Source of the DNA: Rhodoplanes sp046000175
GTDB taxonomy: Bacteria > Pseudomonadota > Alphaproteobacteria > Rhizobiales > Xanthobacteraceae
Assembly: GCF_046000175.1 (NCBI RefSeq)
Contig: NZ_JBEOMB010000016.1
Location: 21,371 to 85,370, forward strand
DNA: 64,000 nucleotides
Direction: 5' to 3'
The translations under genes and the position numbers were made by a program. Positions 46,766 through 56,753 of the stretch are shown here, piece by piece. The stretch's first letter is position 1, and each line of letters begins with the position of its first letter. The notes below the pieces were generated by a model that saw only the letters and a program-made list of their open reading frames with translations, was not told the origin of the DNA and did no database searches.

Positions 46766-48124
46766 TCACGTCCCGTCGCCGCGCTGCCCGGCCAGAAGCG
46801 CGGCGAGGTCGACCTTCGGGTAGACGATCTTGCTGTAGGAGCCCCGCAGCTCGGGCGCCAGCGTCGCGTCGATGATGGTCTTGGCGATCACGCCGGTGCG
46901 GTCGGCGGCCGGGTGCAGCTCGTTGCCGAGCGTGCCCGGAATGACGACCTGGTCGCGCTCCCAGCGCACCCGCGTCGACAGCGCCCAGAACAGCTCGGTC
47001 GGGTCGAAGATGTCGACGTCGGTGTCGACCACCACCACGGTGTTGATGTTGACGTGGGCGTTGAGCGCCGCGATGCCGACCGTCCGGGCCTCGCCGGGCC
47101 GCGGCTCCTCCATGGCGACGACCGCGAGAAATCCGGACGCGAAGGGCGGCAGCCAGGCGTCGCGCACCCGCGGCGAGGCCTGCCGACACAGGCGCTTCAG
47201 CTTGGGCTCGCGCGTCACCGCGGTGCCGAGCAGCAGGTGCTCGAACGAGGCGCCGGCCGTCGTCTGAAAAATCGGGTCGCGCCGATGCGTGATCGCCTTG
47301 ACGATACCGACCGGCTGCGGATGCACGCCCGAGTAATGCCCCGTGTACTCGGCCATCGGGCCTTCGGCCTCGCGCTCGCCCGCGAGGATCTCGCATTCGA
47401 GCACGATCTCGGCGGTCGCCGGCACCAGCACGTCGCAGGTCTTCGCCCGCACCACCGCGGTCGGGGCGCCGCGCAAGGATCCGGCGATCTCGTACTCGTC
47501 GCCGTCGTAGCGATAGGCCGCGGCGATCATCAGGGCGGGGTCGACGCCGAGCGCCACGCAGAACGGCAGGTTCTCGCCCCGCTTCTCCGCCGCCTCGAAG
47601 AACTCGAGCAGATGCCGCCAGGTGTTGAGGTTGACGCCGATGCGATCCTTGCCCTTCACCTGCAGGCGCACATAGGACAGGTTGTGGCGGCCGCCGCCCG
47701 GCGCGCGGGCGATGACGACGCCGGCGTTGATGTAGGGGCCGCCGTCCTTCGGCGCGTGGGTCGGCACCGGGAGTGTGCCGAGATCGACCGCAGTCTCGAC
47801 GACCTCCTGGCACGGCGCCGGCCCGTCGATCTCCTTCGGCGGCATGGGCGCCTGCGTCGCCGCCTCCATCACGTCGCCGAGAGCCTCGCGCGAGCAGCCG
47901 ATCGCGAGCGCGATGCGCTCGTGCGAGCCGAGCGCGCTGCCGAGCACCGGCACGGACGAGCCGCTCACCCGGTGGAAGTAGGCCGCCTTCCCGTCCTGCT
48001 CGCAGGCGCGCAGCACCGCACCGAGGTCGTGCACCGGATCGACCGGCGCGGTGATGTCGCACAACAGGCCCTTCTGCCGGAGTGCCGCCATGAAGCTGCG
48101 GAGATCGTCGATGCGGCCCGTCAT
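46766..48124 (-). CDS. UbiD-family prenylated-FMN decarboxylase
   Basis: 452 residues from the ATG at 48124 (MTGRIDDLRSFMAALRQKG), after GAGGACCG. UbiD features: YINAGVVIARAPGGGRHNLS and YVRLQVKGKDRIGVNLNTWR around the prFMN and metal site, the active-site glutamate region EREAEGPMAEYTGHYSGVHP, and HVNINTVVVVDTDVDIFDPT. It reversibly decarboxylates an aromatic or alpha,beta-unsaturated acid and needs a UbiX partner, absent here. It is bracketed by orphan substrate-binding protein genes on the opposite strand, so it may act on an imported carboxylate (inference). Confidence 0.9.
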   Translation of the reverse strand: MTGRIDDLRSFMAALRQKGLLCDITAPVDPVHDLGAVLRACEQDGKAAYFHRVSGSSVPVLGSALGSHERIALAIGCSREALGDVMEAATQAPMPPKEIDGPAPCQEVVETAVDLGTLPVPTHAPKDGGPYINAGVVIARAPGGGRHNLSYVRLQVKGKDRIGVNLNTWRHLLEFFEAAEKRGENLPFCVALGVDPALMIAAAYRYDGDEYEIAGSLRGAPTAVVRAKTCDVLVPATAEIVLECEILAGEREAEGPMAEYTGHYSGVHPQPVGIVKAITHRRDPIFQTTAGASFEHLLLGTAVTREPKLKRLCRQASPRVRDAWLPPFASGFLAVVAMEEPRPGEARTVGIAALNAHVNINTVVVVDTDVDIFDPTELFWALSTRVRWERDQVVIPGTLGNELHPAADRTGVIAKTIIDATLAPELRGSYSKIVYPKVDLAALLAGQRGDGT

Positions 48125-48351
48125 CGGTCCTCGAAAGCGGCAGGAGCTGCGCTGCATTGCGGCCGGACCTTAGGCGGGCGGAACCGGCGGCGTCAAACGC
48201 CCGCACGGCGGCGCGTCACGCAAGCCGAAACGGTAGCGCAGCGCCCCGCCCGTGTGAGGTCGACGGCTGATTCTGGCCCGCCATTTGCTAAACTCCGGAC
48301 GACGGACGACGCCGGCGAGGGTGGACCCGCGGCCACGAGGAGGACGACGTG

Positions 48352-49362
48352 ATGACACGGTTGGATCGACGGACGTGGGTCGTGGCCGCGCTGAGCGCGA
48401 CCCTGCTGGCCGGCAGCTTCGGCGTCGCCGCGGCACAGAGCGCCGGCGGCGACGGCAGCCCCGACAAGGTCGTGATCAGATTCACCTGGAAGCTGAAGGG
48501 CGAGTACGCGCCGCTCTTCGTCGCCCTCGACAAGGGCTACTACAAGGCCGAAGGCCTCGACGTCACGCTCGCCGAAGGCTCCGGCGCCCAGACGGTCCTG
48601 AAGGTGGTCGCGAGCGGCCAGGAGCCGTTCGCCTACGGGCCGGCCGTCAACGCCGTGCAGGCGGTCGGCCAGGAGCTGCCGGTCAAGCTCGTCGCGCTCT
48701 ATCAGGCGTCCACCCCGATGGGCGTCATCTCGTTTCCCGACATGCCGCTGAAGACGCCGAAGGACATGGAGGGCAAGTCGATCGCCATCTCGTCGGGCGA
48801 GACCTTCTCGGACATGATCCGGCCGTTCCTCAAGGTCAACGGCGTCGACATCGAGAAGGTCAACCGCGTCCAAATGGACAACTCGGCGCGCGCCTCCCAG
48901 TTCATGGCGCGTCGCGTCGACCTGATGTCGGTGTTCCTCACCAACGACCTGCCCAAGATGGAGCACGTCGCGAAGGCCAAGTTCAACGTGATCAAGGTCG
49001 CGGATTTCGGCCTGTCCGTGCCGGGCGCGGCCCTGATCGTCAACACGGCCTGGGCCGAGAAGAACCCGGTGCTCGTGAAGAAGGTGCTGCGCGCCACGGC
49101 CAAGGGGTACGCCGACGCGATGGCGGATCCGGTCGCTGCCGCGCAGATCTTCCAGAAGTACCTTACCATCAAGGAAGACCCCGGCGTGCTGGAGCGCCAG
49201 GTGCGGGCCACGGTGGAGTCGACCAATGCGCCGGCCGGCAAGCCGATCGGCTGGCAGGACGACACGACCTGGACCCGGTGCCTCGACCTCCTGACCGAGA
49301 CCGGCACCGTGAAGGTGCGCAAGGATCCGGGCGCGTACTACACCAACGCGTATCTGGAGTGA
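48352..49362 (+). CDS. ABC-transporter substrate-binding protein, NMT1/SsuA type (orphan)
   Basis: 336 residues from the ATG at 48352 (GTG at 48349 is possible; AGGAGG lies 5-8 nt upstream). Signal peptide TWVVAALSATLLAGSFGVAA|AQ. The NMT1/THI5-like fold is seen in FTWKLKGEYAPLFVALDKGY, YKAEGLDVTLAEGSGAQTVL, GVISFPDMPLKTPKDMEGKS and IAISSGETFSDMIRPF. Relatives bind thiamine precursors, sulfonates or nitrate. There is no ABC permease or ATPase partner nearby. Divergent from the UbiD gene (227 bp). Confidence 0.87.
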   Translation: MTRLDRRTWVVAALSATLLAGSFGVAAAQSAGGDGSPDKVVIRFTWKLKGEYAPLFVALDKGYYKAEGLDVTLAEGSGAQTVLKVVASGQEPFAYGPAVNAVQAVGQELPVKLVALYQASTPMGVISFPDMPLKTPKDMEGKSIAISSGETFSDMIRPFLKVNGVDIEKVNRVQMDNSARASQFMARRVDLMSVFLTNDLPKMEHVAKAKFNVIKVADFGLSVPGAALIVNTAWAEKNPVLVKKVLRATAKGYADAMADPVAAAQIFQKYLTIKEDPGVLERQVRATVESTNAPAGKPIGWQDDTTWTRCLDLLTETGTVKVRKDPGAYYTNAYLE

Positions 49363-49385
49363 GGTTCGCGACAGAACCCGAAGCC

Positions 49386-49474
49386 GTCATGCCCGCGCTT
49401 GACGCGGGCATCCACGTCTTCGCTGAATCAGCGCGACAGATCGCGTGGATGGCCGGGACAAGCCCGGCCATGAC
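49386..49474. repeat. Intergenic inverted-repeat element, family 5 (copy 2)
   Basis: gtcatgcccgcgcttgacgcgggcatccacg paired with gtggatggccgggacaagcccggccatgac. Between the convergent NMT1-like and beta-hydroxyacid dehydrogenase genes. Confidence 0.85.
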
Positions 49475-49484
49475 GATGCAAAAC

Positions 49485-50378
49485 TCAAGGCTGCACCTGC
49501 CGTATCCCCGACAGCTCCTGGATCAGGGCGCCGACGGCGCCCCAGTCGAGGTCGGCCCGGCCGGTCTGCACGAGGGCTTTCAGGAGCTGGTGGATGCCGG
49601 CCGAGACGGGCGCGTAGACGCCGGTGCGGGTCATCGCCGCGACCGCGATGCGCAGATCCTTCTCCATCAGGCGAGCCCGGAAGCCGGGCGTGAAATCGCG
49701 CGCGATCAGGCGCGCGGCGTGCCGTTCCAGCACCGTGCTGTTCGCCGCGCCGCCGCGCAGCGCCTCGCGCACGCGTCCGGGGTCGACGCCCATGCTGAGC
49801 GCAAGAGCGACCGCCTCGCTCGCGCCCAGCATGTTGGCGGCGACGCAGATCTGGTTGCACGCCTTCGCCACCTGGCCGGCCCCATTGTCGCCGATGTGGA
49901 CGATCGTCGTGGCGATCGCCGCCAGGCACGGCCGCACCTGGTCCAGCACATCCGCGGGCCCGCCGACCATGCAGGACAGCGTCCCGTCGGCCGCGCCCTT
50001 CTGGCCGCCCGACACCGGGCAATCGAGCATGGCGATGCCGTCCGCCGCGAGCTTTTGCGCGAAGTCGCGACTCGCGACAGGGTCGATGGTCGAGGTGTCG
50101 ATCACGGTCGAGCCGGGCGAAAGCGCGGCGGCGACGCCCCCGTCACCAAACAGCACGGCGGCGACGTCCTCGGTCGCCGGCAGGCAGAGGACCACGACGT
50201 CACGGCCATGCGCCGCCTCGGCGGCCGAGCCGGCGAGCCGCGCTCCGAGCGCCGTCACGGGCGCCGCCTTGGTGGCGGTCCGGCTGAACACGGCGAGATC
50301 GAAGCCCTTGCGGGCCAGATTGGCGGCCATGCCGCCGCCCATCACGCCGAGCCCGACGAAGGCGACCTTCTGTGGCAT
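49485..50378 (-). CDS. Beta-hydroxyacid dehydrogenase (3-hydroxyisobutyrate/tartronate-semialdehyde type)
   Basis: 297 residues from the ATG at 50378 (MPQKVAFVGLGVMGGGMAAN). The dinucleotide-binding GLGVMGGGMA, the substrate loop DCPVSGGQKGAADGTLS and the catalytic lysine K172 in GAGQVAKACNQI define the family. Members reduce tartronate semialdehyde to glycerate or oxidise 3-hydroxyisobutyrate. It shares strand and direction with the TctC, Ldh_2 and RraA genes upstream; a family-3 repeat lies in the 219-bp gap before it. The substrate within this cluster is unknown. Confidence 0.92.
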   Translation of the reverse strand: MPQKVAFVGLGVMGGGMAANLARKGFDLAVFSRTATKAAPVTALGARLAGSAAEAAHGRDVVVLCLPATEDVAAVLFGDGGVAAALSPGSTVIDTSTIDPVASRDFAQKLAADGIAMLDCPVSGGQKGAADGTLSCMVGGPADVLDQVRPCLAAIATTIVHIGDNGAGQVAKACNQICVAANMLGASEAVALALSMGVDPGRVREALRGGAANSTVLERHAARLIARDFTPGFRARLMEKDLRIAVAAMTRTGVYAPVSAGIHQLLKALVQTGRADLDWGAVGALIQELSGIRQVQP

Positions 50379-50428
50379 TCCGATTCCCTTACTTGGCGCG
50401 CGCAGCCGTGGGCGCTGCACCGCATCAG

Positions 50429-50567
50429 CCCTCATGGTGAGGAGCGGACGTCGTCCGCGTCTCGAACCATGAGGCCACCAGGCCGTCCAAGGTCGTGCGA
50501 CAGCGGCTTCGGCGGACCGCCCTCGCCCCTTCTAGACGCGGCCTGCGGCCGCTCCTCAGGGTGAGGG
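50429..50567. repeat. Intergenic inverted-repeat element, family 3 (copy 3)
   Basis: ccctcatggtgaggagcgga at one end, ggccgctcctcagggtgaggg at the other, inner gtctcgaacc and the related cttctagacgc. Confidence 0.78.
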
Positions 50568-50597
50568 CGGGAACAGATCAGACACGGGTCGGCCGGC

Positions 50598-51575
50598 TCA
50601 CTCCTTGCGCAACGCCTGGACCTGGCTCGACGTGTCGGCCATCGCCTTCATGAAGGCGGCCGCATCGAGATAGCCGAGCTCCACGTTCATCTTCCTGGCG
50701 AGCTCGGCCATGCGGTCGCTCTTCATCACCCGGTCGAACGTCTCGCGATGCCAGCGGATGATCGGCTCGGGCGTGCGCGACGAGATCAGCAGGCCCTTCA
50801 TGTTGTCCATGCTCATCGCGTAGCCGAGCTCGGCGACGCCCTTGACGTCCGGGACGATGGCGCTGCGGTCCGAGACGGTCGCCAGGATGTACGCGTTGCC
50901 GGCGTCCGCCTGCGCCTTCGCCTCGGCCGGAATGACGAGCGTCATGTCGATGTTGCCGCTGAGCACGTCCTTGAACGCGTCGGCGCCGCCCCGATACGGG
51001 ACGTGGTTGAGCTTGACGCCGGCCGCCTTCTCGAAGGCCTCGAAGCCGGCATGCAGGATGCCGCCGACGCCGGACGAGCCGTAGGAGATCTTGCCCGGAT
51101 TGGCCTTCGCGGCCTTCACCAGCGCGTCGAGCGTGTCGTAGGGACCCTTGCGGCTGGTCACCAGCACCATGTGCTCGCGGTTGACGCGGCCGATCGCGGC
51201 GAAGTCGGCGAGCTTGTAGTTGAGCTTGGTGTAGTGCGGCAGCGTCGTGCTCTCGCTGCCGCCGCCGAGCAGCAGCGTGTACCCGTCCGGCTCGAGATGG
51301 GCGACCACGTCGGCCGCGATGGCGCCGGCGCCGCCGGGCCGGTTCACGACCACGAACTTCACCGGCGCGATCTCGTCGGCGGCCGCCGCGTAGAGGCGGG
51401 CGATCACGTCGGTGCCACCGCCGGCCTGGAAGCCGACGAAGATCTGGACGATGCGATTGGGCTGCCACGCCGGCGCGGCCGCCTGGGCCGCGGCCGACGA
51501 GACGCCGTGCGAAAACGCTCCCGGCAGCGCCGCCGTCCCGAGGGTGGCGGCGAGGAAGCGACGTCGGTCGATCAT
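50598..51575 (-). CDS. Tripartite tricarboxylate transporter substrate-binding protein (TctC/Bug family, orphan)
   Basis: 325 residues from the ATG at 51575 (CGTGGGAGAGAG upstream). Tat-like signal MIDRRRFLAATLGTAALPGA. Bug-fold features: RIVQIFVGFQAGGGTDVIAR, FVVVNRPGGAGAIAADVVAH, PDGYTLLLGGGSES, YGSSGVGGILH and NHVPYRGGADAFKDVLSGNI. It normally pairs with TctA/TctB, which are absent. It lies 73 bp after the Ldh_2 gene in the RraA operon, so it probably captures the carboxylate degraded by that operon. Confidence 0.9.
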   Translation of the reverse strand: MIDRRRFLAATLGTAALPGAFSHGVSSAAAQAAAPAWQPNRIVQIFVGFQAGGGTDVIARLYAAAADEIAPVKFVVVNRPGGAGAIAADVVAHLEPDGYTLLLGGGSESTTLPHYTKLNYKLADFAAIGRVNREHMVLVTSRKGPYDTLDALVKAAKANPGKISYGSSGVGGILHAGFEAFEKAAGVKLNHVPYRGGADAFKDVLSGNIDMTLVIPAEAKAQADAGNAYILATVSDRSAIVPDVKGVAELGYAMSMDNMKGLLISSRTPEPIIRWHRETFDRVMKSDRMAELARKMNVELGYLDAAAFMKAMADTSSQVQALRKE

Positions 51576-51648
51576 TGTTCTCTCTCCCACGATGACGGTG
51601 TTCTGTGTTGCTTCGGGGGCTCCGTCCGGCCCGGTGACACGGGCAGTC

Positions 51649-52755
51649 TCAGTCTCGGGCGCGCTCTCCGGCGGCGATCGCGGCTGGTCGGCCGCCGCGC
51701 GCGACGGCCGGCGCCGGCCAGGCGATGCCGGCCTCGCGGCCGAGTGCCGAAAGCTCGTCGACGAGGGCGGGCGGCAACGCGATCCCTTCGGCGCGGCGCG
51801 TCGTGGCGAGCCGGTGCTCGTGCTCGCCGGCGTAGAGGATCTCGGAGAAGCCGTCGGCCCTGGGCTCCGCCTTGAGCAGCGCGATGTAGTCGGCGAGCCG
51901 CTCGGTGAACATCGCGAGCGGCAGGAAGCGTCGGACATCGAGGACGAAGAAGAAATGGCCGACGTTCTGGGGCGCGTGCCAGTCGTCGTACATGTTGCGG
52001 ATGTGCGGGCCGTAACCGGCCCCGGTCAGCACGCCGGACAGGATGTCGATCCCCATCGACAGGCCCGAGCCCTTCGCGCCGCCGACCGGAAGCACGGCGC
52101 CGTCGAGCGCCGCGCTCGCATCGGTGGTCGGACGGCCGGCCTTGTCGATCGCCCAGCCGAGCGGGATCGTCTCGCCCTTCTTGGACGCCGAAAGGATCTT
52201 TCCGCGCGCCACGTGGCTGGTCGCCATGTCGAGCAGGAACGGCGCGCCCTCGCGGGTCGGGAAGGCGATCGCCAGCGGGTTGGTGCCGATGAAGGGTCTC
52301 AGGCCGCCGGTCGGCGGCATGGTCTGCGATGCGTTCGACATCACGATCGCGGCGTAGCCCATCGCGGTCGCCTGCTCGGCGAAATAGGCGGCGGTGCCGA
52401 AGTGATTGGAGGCGCGCACGCCGACGCAGGCGACGCCGTGCCGGCCGGCGCGGTCGAGCGCCACCTCGAGCGCCTTCTGGCCCACATAGGCGCCGAAATT
52501 GTTGCCGCCGTCGATCCGCACCGTCGGTCCGTCGTCGCGCTCGATGCGCGGCTCGGCGGCGACGTCGATCATCCTGCCGGCGACGCGCTTCAGGTAGATC
52601 GGCAGGCGCAGCACGCCGTGCGAATCGACGCCGCGCAGATCGGCGCAGACGAGCGAGTCGGCGACGATCTCCGCGACGCGCGCCGGCACGCCAGCCGCCG
52701 CGAAGACGGCGGCGCAGAAGGCGCCGAGATCCTCGGCCCGGACCGGGCCGCTCAC
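51649..52755 (-). CDS. Ldh_2-family (malate/lactate/ureidoglycolate type) dehydrogenase
   Basis: 368 residues. NAD(P)-dependent 2-hydroxyacid dehydrogenase of the Ldh_2 (not Rossmann-type) fold. Signatures: LRGVDSHGVLRLPIYLKRVA, GVRASNHFGTAAYFAEQA, FIGTNPLAIAFPTREGAPFL, DMATSHVARGKI and GGAKGSGLSMGIDILSGVL. The family includes ureidoglycolate, malate and sulfolactate dehydrogenases; the ureidoglycolate option is interesting beside purine genes but cannot be decided from the sequence. It overlaps the RraA gene by 4 bp (ATGA). Confidence 0.92.
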   Translation of the reverse strand: MSGPVRAEDLGAFCAAVFAAAGVPARVAEIVADSLVCADLRGVDSHGVLRLPIYLKRVAGRMIDVAAEPRIERDDGPTVRIDGGNNFGAYVGQKALEVALDRAGRHGVACVGVRASNHFGTAAYFAEQATAMGYAAIVMSNASQTMPPTGGLRPFIGTNPLAIAFPTREGAPFLLDMATSHVARGKILSASKKGETIPLGWAIDKAGRPTTDASAALDGAVLPVGGAKGSGLSMGIDILSGVLTGAGYGPHIRNMYDDWHAPQNVGHFFFVLDVRRFLPLAMFTERLADYIALLKAEPRADGFSEILYAGEHEHRLATTRRAEGIALPPALVDELSALGREAGIAWPAPAVARGGRPAAIAAGERARD

Positions 52756-53423
52756 GGCTTGTATCCCCGCGCCGCGAGCGTCGCGTCGACCCAGCTGCGG
52801 TCGACGGTCCCGTCGGCGATCGAGGCGAGGATCACCGTCTCGCGCTCCATCTGCGCGCGGCAGAGCGTGGCGATCTCGGCGGCGCCGTCGCGCGGAATCG
52901 CGAGCACGCCGTCGGCGTCGCCGATCACGATGTCGCCCGGCCGCACCGGCATGCCGCCGATCGAGACGAGGCCGTTGATCTCGCCGGGACCATCCTTGTA
53001 GGGCCCGCGATGCGTGACGCCGCGGGCGTAGACGGCGAAGGGCTGGGTCGCCATGCTGTCGGTATCGCGCACCGCGCCGTCGATCACGAAGCCGGCGATG
53101 CCCTTCTTGGCGGCGAGCGTCGTCATGATCTCGCCGATGATCGCGTTGGTGAGGTCGCCGCCGGCATCGACCACGATGACGTCGCCCGGCTGCGCGAGGT
53201 CGATCGCCTTGTGGACCATCAGGTTGTCGCCCGGCCGGGTGCGCACGGTGAGCGCCGTGCCGAGCAGCGGCGTGCCGTCGTGATACGGCCGGAGACCGGT
53301 GCCGCCCGCGAACAGGCGGGCCATGTTGTCGCTGGCGATCGGGGTCGGGACGCCGCGGAACGCCGCGAGCAGGGCGGGATCGATGGCGGGGGCACGCGGA
53401 GCGATGCAGAAGCCAATGGGCAT
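52752..53423 (-). CDS. RraA-like / 4-carboxy-4-hydroxy-2-oxoadipate-aldolase-like protein
   Basis: 223 residues from the ATG at 53423 (MPIGFCIAPRAPAIDPALLA). Family motifs: GVPTPIASDNMARL, GTALTVRTRPGDNLMVHKAI, PGDVIVVDAGGDLTNAIIGE, GFVIDGAVRDTDSM and PVRPGDIVIGDADGVLAIPR, where GDxxxxRD binds the divalent metal and substrate. Such HMG/CHA-type aldolases cleave C-C bonds of 4-hydroxy-2-oxo acids or decarboxylate oxaloacetate; some RraA-like proteins have other roles. First gene of an operon with Ldh_2 and TctC, divergent from a LysR gene. Confidence 0.9.
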   Translation of the reverse strand: MPIGFCIAPRAPAIDPALLAAFRGVPTPIASDNMARLFAGGTGLRPYHDGTPLLGTALTVRTRPGDNLMVHKAIDLAQPGDVIVVDAGGDLTNAIIGEIMTTLAAKKGIAGFVIDGAVRDTDSMATQPFAVYARGVTHRGPYKDGPGEINGLVSIGGMPVRPGDIVIGDADGVLAIPRDGAAEIATLCRAQMERETVILASIADGTVDRSWVDATLAARGYKP

Positions 53424-53452
53424 GGGACCTGTTCCAAAGCGTTGGTGCCCAA

Positions 53453-53482
53453 ACGCTAGGCGGCCCTTGAAGAGACGTCCAA
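53453..53482 (-). promoter_or_regulatory. Candidate promoter of the RraA operon
   Basis: On the minus strand TTGGAC (53477-53482) is followed by an 18-bp spacer and TAGCGT (53453-53458), 30 bp before the start codon. The -10 match is weak. The -35 overlaps the edge of the palindrome at 53480-53503. Confidence 0.4.
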
Positions 53483-53503
53483 TAACTTGGTACTTTGTTA
53501 TTG
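53480..53503. promoter_or_regulatory. Palindromic operator candidate for the LysR regulator
   Basis: Perfect CAATAAC-N10-GTTATTG dyad in a GC-poor pocket, containing the LysR-type T-N11-A spacing. It lies between the divergent RraA operon and the LysR gene, 57 bp upstream of the RraA start and touching the -35 candidate. Confidence 0.6.
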
Positions 53504-53545
53504 ATACGGATTTCGTCTGGACCACCGACGTAGAGCCGTCACTCC

Positions 53546-53661
53546 GCCCTCCCCCTGAGGAGGCCGCGCAGCGGCCGTCTCGAAGGGCGAGGGCGGCCAC
53601 CGGCGGCGCCCGTGGCCCCATGGTTCGAGACGCGGCCTGCGGCCGCTCCTCACCATGAGGG
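53546..53661. repeat. Intergenic inverted-repeat element, family 3 (copy 4)
   Basis: cgccctccccctgaggaggccgcgcagcggccgtctcgaa paired with ttcgagacgcggcctgcggccgctcctcaccatgaggg. Sits in the LysR leader region. Confidence 0.82.
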
Positions 53662-53708
53662 AGGACGTTCGGCGCGAGACGTTCCGATCGAACAGTGCGG
53701 TAAGCCCA

Positions 53709-54668
53709 ATGGACCTCCTCCGCCTGAAGAGCTTCCTGGTCCTGGCCGAATGCCTGCATTTCGGCCGGGCTGCGGCGCGGCTCGGCATCGCGCAGCCGCA
53801 TCTCAGCCGGCGCATCCGCGAGCTCGAAGCCGAGATCGGCGTGTCGCTGTTCACCCGCACGCAGCGGCGCGTCGAGCCGACCGCCGCCGGCATCACGCTG
53901 CGGCTGCGCGCCACCCGCATCCTGGAGGAGGTCGAGCGCGCCAAGATGGAGGCGCGCCAGATCGGCACCGGCGCGGCCGGCCGGCTGCGCATCGGCTTCA
54001 TCCACTCGTCCACCTACGGCATGCTGCCGGCGATCATCCGCTCGTTCCGGGCCAAGCGTCCCGCGGTCGTGCTCGATCTCGTCGAGATGACCATGGTGGA
54101 GCAGATTCGCGCGCTGCGCTCCGGCGACATCGACATCGGCCTGTTGCGCTCGCTGCCGGACTGCCCCGACATCGCCTTCGAGACCGTGATGCGCGAGCCG
54201 TTCCGGCTCGCCGTGCCGCCCGACCACGCTTTCTCGCGCCGGGCGACGGTGGCGATGCGCGACCTCTCCGGCGAGCCGCTGGTGCTGTTCCCGCGCGAGA
54301 CGAGCCCGCTGTTCCACGCCCGCATCACGGCGGCCTGCGAGCGCGCCGCCGTGACGCCGGTGATCGTCCAGGAGGCGACGCAGATTCACACCGTCATGGG
54401 CCTGGTCGCGGCCGGCATCGGGCTCGCGCTGGTGCCGGCCTCGGCCGAGCGGCTGCCGCGCGCCGGCGCCGTGCTGATCGATCTGGTCGACCCGCCCGAG
54501 CCCGCCGACGTCAGCGTCGCCTGGCCGAACGGACGCATGCCGCTGCTGGTGCCGCCGTTCCTCGCCGCCGCGCACGAGGCGGCGGCGGGGTTGGAGGAAA
54601 GCTCGCCTGACAAGTCACGCCCGAGGTCGAGGGGCCGAGCGAAGTCGACATCCTCGGTGTCGCCTTGA
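53709..54668 (+). CDS. LysR-family transcriptional regulator
   Basis: 319 residues from the ATG at 53709. The N-terminal winged helix-turn-helix (MDLLRLKSFLVLAECLHFGR, AARLGIAQPHLSRRIRELEA) and the effector domain (GRLRIGFIHSSTYGMLPAII, ALRSGDIDIGLLRSLPDCPD, EPFRLAVPPDHAF) are standard. The extra ~25 C-terminal residues (SSPDKSRPRSRGRAKSTSSV) are basic. Divergent from the RraA operon with a candidate operator between, so it probably regulates carboxylate uptake and catabolism. The effector is unknown. Confidence 0.93.
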   Translation: MDLLRLKSFLVLAECLHFGRAAARLGIAQPHLSRRIRELEAEIGVSLFTRTQRRVEPTAAGITLRLRATRILEEVERAKMEARQIGTGAAGRLRIGFIHSSTYGMLPAIIRSFRAKRPAVVLDLVEMTMVEQIRALRSGDIDIGLLRSLPDCPDIAFETVMREPFRLAVPPDHAFSRRATVAMRDLSGEPLVLFPRETSPLFHARITAACERAAVTPVIVQEATQIHTVMGLVAAGIGLALVPASAERLPRAGAVLIDLVDPPEPADVSVAWPNGRMPLLVPPFLAAAHEAAAGLEESSPDKSRPRSRGRAKSTSSVSP

Positions 54669-54708
54669 TCAGCGCGGGTCGACGACAACGAGGTCCGAGC
54701 AAGAACCG

Positions 54709-54854
54709 CCCTCCACCCCCGACCCCTCCCCGCCACTCGCTTCGCGAGCGGGGGGAGGGGAGTCTAGGCGCCCTGCATGACGAATACCGAGGCGCTGCGA
54801 CTCCCCTCCCCCCGCGCCCGCAGGGCGTGGCGGGGAGGGGTCGGGGGTGGGGGG
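54709..54854. repeat. Intergenic inverted-repeat element, family 6
   Basis: ccctccacccccgacccctccccgcca paired with tggcggggaggggtcgggggtggggg, with the inner pair ggggaggggag/ctcccctcccc. Only copy seen in the window. Confidence 0.85.
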
Positions 54855-54907
54855 AGGCCGCGGATGAGGGAGCCGGCAACGTGCCGACAGCACTCGCCCA
54901 CGCTCCG

Positions 54908-54981
54908 CTCATGCCCGCGAAGGTGGGCATCCAGGAGCGTCATCCTGTGCAGCCCCTGGGTCCCCGCCTTCGCGGGGACGA
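54908..54981. repeat. Intergenic inverted-repeat element, family 4-like (copy 5)
   Basis: gctcatgcccgcgaaggtgggcatccagga paired with cctgggtccccgccttcgcggggacgagc, like the copies at 31754 and 62032. Confidence 0.7.
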
Positions 54982-55015
54982 GCGGAAACAAACGTGCGTG
55001 TGGCGTCAGAAATGA

Positions 55016-56725
<1,710 letters not shown>

Positions 56726-56753
56726 GTCGATGTGCCTGCTCTCGCTGTGCCTG

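Larger units (their letters stand above)
54669..55015. other. Gene-free stretch between LysR and ureC
   Basis: 347 bp made up mostly of two inverted-repeat elements (54709-54854 and 54908-54981). No gene evident. It marks the right-hand boundary of the inserted catabolic module. Confidence 0.5.

Noticed and set aside
45654..53423. Genomic island with integrase, transposase or att sites
   Set aside because: None was recognised. The block looks inserted by context only, and no direct-repeat target duplication could be identified by eye.
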